Part shown: positions 56,037 through 64,000 of the stretch, in pieces
How positions within the stretch are numbered: the first letter of the stretch is position 1
Layout: each line of letters begins with the position of its first letter
Notes under the pieces: generated by a model
Told to the model about the DNA's origin: nothing
Database searches by the model: none
The model's input: the letters and a program-made list of their open reading frames with translations, nothing else
NCBI RefSeq assembly: GCF_000023025.1
Contig: NC_012997.1
Coordinates: forward strand, 976,764-1,040,763
Direction of reading: 5' to 3'
DNA length: 64,000 nt
DNA from: Teredinibacter turnerae T7901
GTDB lineage: Bacteria; Pseudomonadota; Gammaproteobacteria; Pseudomonadales; Cellvibrionaceae
Translations under genes and position numbers: made by a program

Positions 56037-57607
56037 TGCTATCGATAACTGATGTTGGTTTCTGGGTACTGGTGACGGTTATTAAACCGATGCTGATATT
56101 GGTTATTGTGATCGCTCTACTAGCGCGACCTTCAGTCCGCTCAGCAGCACAGTTTCATTGGTGGTTTCTCTCTGCGCTGCTGGTTTCGGTGGCGTTTATA
56201 CCGCTTGGCGCGACCTATCCCGCACTTTATCTGCCGATTTTACCGCACGCCGTGGAAGGCTTGCTGGCAATAAATGTGCGCAGCTTGAGCGCTACCCCAG
56301 TGCTACTGTACAGCGGGTTGGCGATCTATTGCCTGGGCGTGACTTGGCGTCTGAGCTATGTATTTTTGGGTGTCGTCGAGGCCTATTGGATCAAAGACGG
56401 CGCAACGCCACTCGACGGTGCGAATGAGGGTGATTTAATCCAAGAAAAAATGCGGCTCGACGCTCTGTTCGGCTTCTCCGGATCCCGCGTTGATATACGT
56501 GTAACCTCCGTGGTGTCCTCGCCACTCGTGCTGGGCTGGCTGCGGCCTACCATTTTACTCCCGATGAGTGTGGGCGACTGGGAACCCGGTCGGGTTTGCC
56601 GGGTGTTAGCTCACGAATATGCGCATATCGCGCGCAACGACTGGCCGGTGAAGATCCTGGTCGCGCAAATTACGGCGCTGTTATGGTTTGTACCTTTGGT
56701 GTGGATTTTCGCTAAACGCATTGGCTGGTATGCGGAGATAGCCTGTGATGACCAGGTGGCGGAGCTCTTCGATTGTCGCGCCGAGTACGCTGAGGATCTG
56801 CTGGCAATATCCGCTGATGTAAAACACACCTCATTCGCTCTGGCGTACAGCGATGGCTCGCAATTATTTGAGCGCATTAAGCTGGTACTGGAACCTTGCC
56901 GAAACAGGAGTCGCACCGGGCTTATCTGGCGTTTTGCCACCGCGCTCCTGGTTTCATCACTGGTTGGCCCTATCGCATTTGCCAGTCTCAGTACGGCCCC
57001 GGTCGGCACGTTTAAAGACCCGTTAGCCGTTTACCCATCGCCCGTTCTGGTTCCAATGATTCTGGTCGAAGACCGCTCGCCGCTTGCCAATAACCGCCGC
57101 CGGGTGGGCTGGCTCAACCATCAGTTAGCGCTCGAGCAACAGACTGAACGCAGGGGTTCCGATGCGTTGGAGCCAACGACTTCTCAGCAATTGCCTGTAT
57201 TCAGCCCGCCACCTGCGCGCCCGATAACCGAAGAACTTCTTGTGGTGAGCCGTGCACAAACTCCCGGCAGGCTCAGGGTTTCTGCCACCGAGTTGGCGCC
57301 AGTGACTGAGGTTAACGCGCCCGGTATCGCGATGAGCGGTTACTTGCCAAACACTGTGGTAACCCCGCATTACCCCCGGTTTGCATTGCGCCATGGAATA
57401 AGTGGTCGTGTGGTTGTTGAGTTCGATGTAAGTCGCGCGGGCGAGGTTGTGTCCCCCAGAGTTCTGCACGCAGAGCCTGCCGGTGTATTCGACCAAGCGG
57501 TACTTAACGCGATTAAGCAGTTCCAGTTTTTGCCGTTGGAGCTAAACGGCGAAAAAGTCATAACTAAAAACGTCACTGAAACGTTTGTATTTAACCTCGA
57601 AGGCTGA
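56036..57607 (+). CDS. BlaR1-like M56 membrane protease with a TonB C-terminal domain
   Basis: 523 residues. Membrane helices near 10-30, 42-60, 88-110 and 205-225, then the zinc motif HEYAH (193-197) with Glu234 in AEIACDDQV, the M56 arrangement. A helix near 298-318 is followed by a Pro-rich periplasmic linker. From ~430 it carries a TonB C-terminal domain (GISGRVVVEFDVSRAGEVVSPRVLHAEPAG). No penicillin-binding sensor is present, unlike true BlaR1, so the TonB domain may replace the sensor. Coupled to the repressor gene. Confidence 0.85.
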   Translation: MLSITDVGFWVLVTVIKPMLILVIVIALLARPSVRSAAQFHWWFLSALLVSVAFIPLGATYPALYLPILPHAVEGLLAINVRSLSATPVLLYSGLAIYCLGVTWRLSYVFLGVVEAYWIKDGATPLDGANEGDLIQEKMRLDALFGFSGSRVDIRVTSVVSSPLVLGWLRPTILLPMSVGDWEPGRVCRVLAHEYAHIARNDWPVKILVAQITALLWFVPLVWIFAKRIGWYAEIACDDQVAELFDCRAEYAEDLLAISADVKHTSFALAYSDGSQLFERIKLVLEPCRNRSRTGLIWRFATALLVSSLVGPIAFASLSTAPVGTFKDPLAVYPSPVLVPMILVEDRSPLANNRRRVGWLNHQLALEQQTERRGSDALEPTTSQQLPVFSPPPARPITEELLVVSRAQTPGRLRVSATELAPVTEVNAPGIAMSGYLPNTVVTPHYPRFALRHGISGRVVVEFDVSRAGEVVSPRVLHAEPAGVFDQAVLNAIKQFQFLPLELNGEKVITKNVTETFVFNLEG

Positions 57608-57662
57608 CTGAAGAGGTTTAACCGGCACTGTTGTACGTCAATCACCAAAGAGGAGCGTCAAC

Positions 57663-58301
57663 ATGAACACTATATTCACAACCAACCACGCGGTATTCAG
57701 GGCGAATCAGTTCGTCCGAGCAGTAGCGACTACGGGGCTTGCGGCGCTGGTTACACTGGCACTGCTGGTATTGATGGAGCGTTTAATTCATATGGCGGAC
57801 TCGCCGATCGATGACGCGCCACCCTTCAATCCGCCCAACGTGACGTGGGAGGAGCCCAAGCTTGTTACTGTTATAAAAAAGGATCTGCCTAAGCCGCTGG
57901 AGGTGCAAGAAGCACCGCCTATGCCGGAGCAAGCGGATGACACCCATCTAAACGTTAACTTGACTTTACCTATTAAGCCGACGGCAATACGAAGCACGAC
58001 TGGCCCTGTCGAAGTGGCCTTTGGTGCTGGCTTTCCAATTCCACAGTACCAGCCACAACCAGTGTATCCGGCGCGAGCACTGCGCAACGCCACTGAAGGA
58101 TATGTCGATGTAATTTTTGATGTTACGGCGTTAGGAACAACCGAAAACATACGCATCCTGGAGTCCATGCCACATGGCATGTTTGAAAATGCTGCGCTGG
58201 CAGCTGTCGCGCGCTGGAAGTATCAGCCGAAAACTGTGGATGGGCTGCCGGTTGCGTTTCCCGGCCTGAGTAGCCGCCTCACCTTTGTGATGAAGGACTA
58301 A
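57663..58301 (+). CDS. TonB-family energy transducer
   Basis: 212 residues. One N-terminal helix (about 21-41, TTGLAALVTLALLVLMERLI), a Pro-rich periplasmic stretch (PKPLEVQEAPPMPEQ), then the TonB C-domain: PQPVYPARALRNATEGYVDVIFDVTALGTTENIRILES and AALAAVARWKYQPKTVDG. AGAGGAG upstream. It would couple inner-membrane proton force to an outer-membrane receptor, or act only in signalling here. 55 bases after the M56 gene. Confidence 0.85.
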   Translation: MNTIFTTNHAVFRANQFVRAVATTGLAALVTLALLVLMERLIHMADSPIDDAPPFNPPNVTWEEPKLVTVIKKDLPKPLEVQEAPPMPEQADDTHLNVNLTLPIKPTAIRSTTGPVEVAFGAGFPIPQYQPQPVYPARALRNATEGYVDVIFDVTALGTTENIRILESMPHGMFENAALAAVARWKYQPKTVDGLPVAFPGLSSRLTFVMKD

Positions 58302-58327
58302 ATTCTGCAAGTCAGCAGTGCCGTTGT

Positions 58328-58351
58328 GCGCCCCTTAGGGGCGCTTTTTTT
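58328..58351 (+). terminator. Intrinsic terminator between tonB-like gene and exbD
   Basis: Perfect 7-bp stem GCGCCCC / GGGGCGC with a TTA loop, then seven T. It lies 14 bases before the exbD start, so exbD mRNA depends on readthrough or on a promoter hidden in the stem region. Confidence 0.85.
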
Positions 58352-58364
58352 ACGGAGAAACGAT

Positions 58365-58805
58365 ATGAGAAAAAAATCGACACTCGATGAAGTTTGTGCA
58401 AGCGGTATCGACCTTAACCCTATGCTGGATGTGGTTTTCATCCTTTTGATCTTCTTTATTGTCACTGCATCCTTTGTAGCTGAGCGCACATTACCGGTTG
58501 ACCCACTACCGCACTCTCCGGCTGGGCGAACAAGTAAAACCGTGGTTTTGCGTGTTGGCGCACAAAACAACATTACCTTAGAAGGACAGGCGGTCGAGTT
58601 GGCAGGACTAAAGGCGCGCTTGCATCGTTTGATTGCCGAGCGGCAAGAATTTCCGTCGTTTGTGCTGGTGGCTGACGAACGTACAAGCATCGAAACCTAC
58701 GCATACATTATGGACATTGTCAGGCTTGTAAAGATTACGAGACTCCCTATAAAAATGGAAAAATTGGCGTCTCAATCCGTCAGCAAGGTTGACAGAAAAA
58801 TGTGA
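58365..58805 (+). CDS. ExbD/TolR-family protein
   Basis: 146 residues from ATG 58365 (GGAG 8 bases upstream). N-terminal cytoplasmic tail, one helix with the proton-path Asp in DLNPMLDVVFILLIFFIVTASF, then a periplasmic domain ending near KITRLPIKM. ExbD works with ExbB and TonB, but no exbB gene is present here. It may use an ExbB from elsewhere. Probable last gene of the BlaI/M56/TonB group. Confidence 0.85.
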   Translation: MRKKSTLDEVCASGIDLNPMLDVVFILLIFFIVTASFVAERTLPVDPLPHSPAGRTSKTVVLRVGAQNNITLEGQAVELAGLKARLHRLIAERQEFPSFVLVADERTSIETYAYIMDIVRLVKITRLPIKMEKLASQSVSKVDRKM

Positions 58806-58956
58806 ACATGATCACATGTATTTTATAACTTATTGAAAAATAACAAGATATTTTTATTGGACTGTATATTGCTTCGTACTGTATAGCGAGCCGGGTGAAG
58901 CAAATTTTGAGCGTTTTACTCCGGATGAAAGTGATTAACTATGCAGGAGTAGATGT

Positions 58957-59541
58957 ATGTTAAAGAAATGTGTGGGATTGCTGATGGTGTGTCTCTGGTC
59001 CGTTAGTGCCTCTGCGATCGTCGTTACCGACGACAGCAGTGACTATGATGGAACCGATGTCGGCACAGTGGATGAATTGGTCGGTGAGATTGGCAAAAGA
59101 GAGTTTCGCGACTTGATCGCTGGTCAGGGTTTCCGTGGTTTTCGTGCAGACGCGGAACAGTTCTGGTCCAATTCTCTAATGGGCGGGGACACGGAGTTGT
59201 CTCTAAACAGTTCTACCGCTGGCGTGGGATACCTTGCTACTGACGTCGAAAATGTTTACGCCATTTTGATGCCTAATGAGCCAGGTTACTACATCGTTAA
59301 AAATGCCAATTTCTGGGGATTATTCGAGAATACCGGCGCTAGTAATTGGGCGGTTTTCGATACATCCAAGTTATCATCAGGTTTCCAGCTTGGCGAAGGT
59401 CCATTCCAAGTGGATCACGTATCAGGTCTGGACAATGTGTCGCCAGTACCTTTACCTGCCTCTATGCCAATGATGGGTGCAGCTCTAGTGGTATTCGTTT
59501 GGATGCGCAAGCGCATGGCCAAAGCCAAAGCTAAGGCGTAA
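58957..59541 (+). CDS. VPLPA-CTERM exosortase-sorted protein
   Basis: 194 residues. Signal peptide (cleavage near SASA, residue ~20). The mature part has no domain I recognise. The C-terminus has the tripartite sorting signal: PVPLPASMPMMG motif, a hydrophobic helix (AALVVFVW) and a basic end (RKRMAKAKAKA), i.e. a VPLPA/PEP-CTERM variant. Such proteins are handled by exosortase and associated with exopolysaccharide-rich envelopes. No exosortase is in the window. Own unit, ended by a terminator. Confidence 0.78.
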   Translation: MLKKCVGLLMVCLWSVSASAIVVTDDSSDYDGTDVGTVDELVGEIGKREFRDLIAGQGFRGFRADAEQFWSNSLMGGDTELSLNSSTAGVGYLATDVENVYAILMPNEPGYYIVKNANFWGLFENTGASNWAVFDTSKLSSGFQLGEGPFQVDHVSGLDNVSPVPLPASMPMMGAALVVFVWMRKRMAKAKAKA

Positions 59542-59571
59542 CAGCGCATGAAATTGCGCACGGAAGCGAAT

Positions 59572-59607
59572 GCTATGTGGGTGTTTCGCACCCTCATAGC
59601 TTTTCTT
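59572..59607 (+). terminator. Terminator of the VPLPA-CTERM gene
   Basis: Stem GCTATG-T-GGGTG / CACCC-T-CATAGC (one T-T mismatch) with a TTTCG loop, followed by TTTTCTT, 30 bases after the stop codon. Confidence 0.8.
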
Positions 59608-59829
59608 CGTTGTTCCAGTAGCAGAAGGCGAATTTCCCACACTGCCTTGGTGTTAGCATGGAACAATCACGGGGTGCGCAGGAGGCGCCCCCGTTGAAAG
59701 CAGGAGGATCATCAGGCTGAGCATACTCGCAGGGCTCGCCTGGTGATTCTCCTGATCACAGTCTTACCGCAGACACTCCCCCAAGCCGGCGAAACTTGGC
59801 ACAATAGGCATTTGCTTTCGTTGGTTCTC

Positions 59830-60654
59830 ATGAAAACCCCCGTTTCTGTTCTTTGTCCTGCGCCGTTGCGTGAGGATCTTCCCGATGTTCTGGTTAACGC
59901 CCTAAACGATGTGACGGCAGTGCCTGACTGGCTTGATGCCGAGGACACGCTGCCAGCTTCATTGGTGTTGGCTGTTACTCGTGATGGCCTCGAACTACGG
60001 GATCACCGGCTTAAAAAGCCGCTGACTACGCGAGTGGATTTCGTCACCGGGGCAAAAGCCCATCGTCGCAAGTTTGGTGGCGGTAAAAGCCAGGCGATCG
60101 CCAAAGCTGTGGGCGTGAATAAGGCGCGTGGAATAACTGTCCTTGATGCCACCGCAGGGATGGGAGGGGATGCTTTTGTGTTGGCAACCCTAGGCTGTTC
60201 TGTGCGAATGTGTGAGCGCTCACCAACTGTGAGAGCAATGCTGGCCGATGGGTTACACCGGGCAAGAATGTATAGCGCGGAGGCAGACGCGGAGCTGTTT
60301 GAGATTCTGTCGCGTATGGAGCTGGTTGCCGTCGATAGCCTGGTTCACCTGCAAAGCGATTTTTCAGATGTGCCACAGGTTGTATATCTGGACCCGATGT
60401 TCCCCGCGCGGAAAAAATCCGCAGAAGTGAAAAAGGACATGCAGTTATTTCACGACCTGGTGGGAGCCGACGCCGATGCTGACGGGCTGCTCGAACCGGC
60501 GCTCGCCCTGGCCAGCCACCGAGTAGTGGTGAAACGGCCTAAAATTGCGCCATTTCTCGCCGGGCAGGCGCCGGGGTATCAGCTTGAAGGAAAGGCGGGC
60601 CGCTTCGATATATACCCGCTCAAGGCTTTCGCAGAAACCGCAAAAACCGACTGA
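59830..60654 (+). CDS. rsmJ: 16S rRNA m2G1516 methyltransferase RsmJ
   Basis: 274 residues from ATG 59830; E. coli RsmJ is 250. Neither this start nor an in-frame GTG at 59743 has a clear ribosome site, so the start is uncertain. SAM-dependent methyltransferase: AHRRKFGGGKSQAIAKAVG, TVLDATAGMGGDAFVLATLG (SAM loop), VYLDPMFPARKKSAEVKK (DPMFP), LVGADADADGLLEPAL and VVVKRP, all RsmJ hallmarks. The 3' end overlaps a convergent small gene by 35 bases. Confidence 0.92.
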   Translation: MKTPVSVLCPAPLREDLPDVLVNALNDVTAVPDWLDAEDTLPASLVLAVTRDGLELRDHRLKKPLTTRVDFVTGAKAHRRKFGGGKSQAIAKAVGVNKARGITVLDATAGMGGDAFVLATLGCSVRMCERSPTVRAMLADGLHRARMYSAEADAELFEILSRMELVAVDSLVHLQSDFSDVPQVVYLDPMFPARKKSAEVKKDMQLFHDLVGADADADGLLEPALALASHRVVVKRPKIAPFLAGQAPGYQLEGKAGRFDIYPLKAFAETAKTD

Positions 60655-60913
60655 TAATCATCCGGATTTGCGCCAGCATGGCGACGACAAATCCGGCCCC
60701 GGCCAGGATCAAACCCGCGAGTGTAACCAGTTCCTGTCGCAATGAAGGTAATAATGCAGTGTTCGCCAGGTAGACCATGGTGAGCCCGACAGCAAAAAAA
60801 ATCGCGCCACTGCGAAATTGTTTAAACATGTCCTGCATGGGAGCAGAGTAGTGCGCGAGCAGCGCCCTTTTAATAGTCGTTAAACGGAGTTTTGAGGCTG
60901 GTCTAGCTGTCAT
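60620..60913 (-). CDS. Small two-helix membrane protein
   Basis: 97 residues from ATG 60913, which overlaps the moaE stop by 11 bases; an internal ATG at 60838 (MQDMFKQF) is an alternative. Two hydrophobic stretches (GAIFFAVGLTMVYLANTALL; LVTLAGLILAGAGFVVAMLA) in a cationic protein. No family recognised. The 3' end runs into rsmJ from the other strand. Possibly the tail of the moa operon. Confidence 0.6.
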   Translation of the reverse strand: MTARPASKLRLTTIKRALLAHYSAPMQDMFKQFRSGAIFFAVGLTMVYLANTALLPSLRQELVTLAGLILAGAGFVVAMLAQIRMIISRFLRFLRKP

Positions 60914-61346
60914 CAGCGGTAAGCCAGCGATCCGCAGCCGCCTGATCGCTCTGTTTTGCGTCTACCCACTGACGCCCTTCTTTTTTCCAAAAGGGCGCTT
61001 CGGTTTTCAATAGGTCGATAATGTATTCGCACGCGGCAAACGCAGACTTGCGATGGGCACTGCTGACCCCGACAAATACGATCTGATCACCTGCCTGCAG
61101 ATGTCCTACGCGGTGAATGACGGTTACCGCGAGCAGTGGCCAGCGCGATTGCGCCTGGGAGACAATCTTGTTCAATACCGATTCGGTCATGCCCGGGTAG
61201 TGTTGGAGGAAGAATCGTTCACTCGTATCGCCGGCAAAATCCCGCACCAGCCCGCTAAACGTAACGATTGCGCCTGCCAAGCCGTGTTGTTGCAGGTTGC
61301 GGTATTCGCCCGCTACATCAAAATCTGCCTGCTGTACGCGAATCAT
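60903..61346 (-). CDS. moaE: Molybdopterin synthase catalytic subunit
   Basis: 147 residues. With MoaD it converts cyclic pyranopterin phosphate to molybdopterin. GAIVTFSGLVRDFAGD, HRVGHLQAGDQIVFVGVSSAHRKSAFAACEYIIDLLKTEAPFWKKE (spread over 75-125) includes the conserved Lys residues of the active site. 3 bases after moaD. Confidence 0.94.
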   Translation of the reverse strand: MIRVQQADFDVAGEYRNLQQHGLAGAIVTFSGLVRDFAGDTSERFFLQHYPGMTESVLNKIVSQAQSRWPLLAVTVIHRVGHLQAGDQIVFVGVSSAHRKSAFAACEYIIDLLKTEAPFWKKEGRQWVDAKQSDQAAADRWLTADDS

Positions 61347-61349
61347 AGG

Positions 61350-61616
61350 TCAGCCCCCGGTAACCGGTGGGAAGAAGGCAACCTCGTCGCCCCAGCACAA
61401 GGGGTGTTCGGGTTTTGCGAGGGACTGATTCACGGCACAGCGGAGGTTCGTGGAGGATAATGCGGCCGCCCACTTGGCGTCTCGTGCGGCTAGCTGTGCG
61501 CGCAAAGAGGCGACATCAGCGGGTAGTGAGGCTTGGCTGAAACGCTCCTCGGAAAGGCCTAGCGCGTCACCCAGGCTGGCAAAATACAGAATGGTGATGG
61601 CGTTGGCGTTACTCAT
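61350..61616 (-). CDS. moaD: Molybdopterin synthase sulfur-carrier subunit
   Basis: 88 residues, ubiquitin-like fold: [20 protein letters not shown] start, [29 protein letters not shown] end. The terminal Gly-Gly is the site thiocarboxylated to carry sulfur. Overlaps the moaC stop by 8 bases. Confidence 0.92.
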   Translation of the reverse strand: MSNANAITILYFASLGDALGLSEERFSQASLPADVASLRAQLAARDAKWAAALSSTNLRCAVNQSLAKPEHPLCWGDEVAFFPPVTGG

Positions 61617-62087
61617 CGGCCTGCCAATCGCCGGAGCGTCCGCCAGTTTTGGTGAGTAGCCGGGTGTGGCTGATCACCATGCCTTTATCCACCGCTTTAC
61701 ACATATCGTAAATGGTCAACGCCGCGATAGACGCGGCAGTGAGCGCCTCCATTTCCACGCCAGTTTTGCCATCCAGTTTGCAGGTCGCGTGGATTTCCAC
61801 ACAGCTTTCCGCGGTGTTAGCGGTGAGTTCCACGCTGATCTTTGTCAGCATCAGCGGGTGGCACAGGGGGATAAGGTCGCTGCATTTTTTTGCCGCTTGA
61901 ATACCGGCAACGCGGGCCACGGCGAATACGTCACCTTTGTGATGGCGCCCCTCGACGATCATCGCCAGGGTTTGCGGATTCATGGTGACGCGACTCATGG
62001 CAGTCGCGGTGCGGTGAGTCACGACTTTTTCTCCCACATCGACCATGTGTGCTGCGCCCCGGCTATCGAGGTGGGTGAATTGGCTCA

Positions 62088-62088
<1 letters not shown>
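61609..62088 (-). CDS. moaC: Cyclic pyranopterin monophosphate synthase
   Basis: 159 residues, standard. Acts after MoaA in molybdenum cofactor synthesis. [17 protein letters not shown] and [30 protein letters not shown] are the family signatures with active-site Lys and Asp. The start overlaps the dapE stop by one base (TGATG). No moaA in the window. Confidence 0.95.

Positions 62089-64000
<1,912 letters not shown>

Overview
The window looks like chromosomal DNA of a marine-type gammaproteobacterium. The best fit is the Cellvibrionaceae group (Teredinibacter/Saccharophagus-like): housekeeping proteins are close to Pseudomonas and enteric forms, the uvrA / MFS transporter / ssb neighbourhood is the pseudomonad one, and FabA/FabB, FabV, MiaE, BamC and a succinylase-type DapD are all present. 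The taxon is inferred from protein resemblance, not from a search. Coding density is high. I see no rRNA, tRNA, CRISPR array, insertion sequence or prophage.

Layout. 1-11.7 kb: a complete same-strand glycogen/maltodextrin operon (malQ, cut by the window edge, then glgB, glgX, glgP, glgC, glgA), ending with a small cytochrome b562-like lipoprotein. 11.7-17.7 kb: uvrA and a CsgD-like LuxR regulator on the minus strand, facing an MFS transporter and ssb. 17.7-23.1 kb: a degenerate SDR-like protein, fabA-fabB (minus), galU and a CpsG/ManB-type phosphohexomutase. 23.4-26.7 kb: a small outer-membrane protein, then a minus-strand bufferin-type copper-peptide operon (DUF2282 precursor, DUF692 MNIO enzyme, DUF2063 partner, DoxX). 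26.8-35.8 kb: pgi, ispB and fba (minus), rplU-rpmA-obg-proB and a HisC-type aminotransferase (plus), and rpsT (minus). 35.9-39.6 kb: a two-component pair resembling the marine dedicated-sortase regulators, and two tandem bacteriohemerythrins. 39.9-46.3 kb: a secreted gluzincin-like protein, a YaiL protein, and a tightly overlapping minus-strand chain miaE / glycosyltransferase-like / TSUP permease / beta-barrel-like protein / CPBP protease. 46.4-51.6 kb: fabV, an aldo-keto reductase, dapA-bamC and an MBL-fold protein. 51.6-55.5 kb: a DnaA-box-containing gap, a PilZ protein, an LRR lipoprotein, an OmpA-like lipoprotein and two membrane proteins. 55.5-58.8 kb: a BlaI-type repressor with three matching operators, an M56 protease fused to a TonB C-domain, a TonB-like protein and an ExbD. 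58.9-64 kb: a VPLPA-CTERM exosortase substrate, rsmJ, and minus-strand dapD-dapE-moaC-moaD-moaE.

How it fits together. GlgC/GlgA/GlgB build glycogen from glucose-1-phosphate, and GlgP/GlgX/MalQ break it down and recycle it. Pgi, Fba, GalU and the phosphohexomutase connect that pool to glycolysis and to nucleotide sugars for envelope glycans. The most unusual content is the bufferin operon, the self-regulated BlaI/M56-TonB/TonB/ExbD cassette, the uncharacterised glycosyltransferase-to-CPBP operon, and two separate hints of surface-protein sorting (a sortase-type two-component pair and an exosortase substrate) with neither sorting enzyme in the window.
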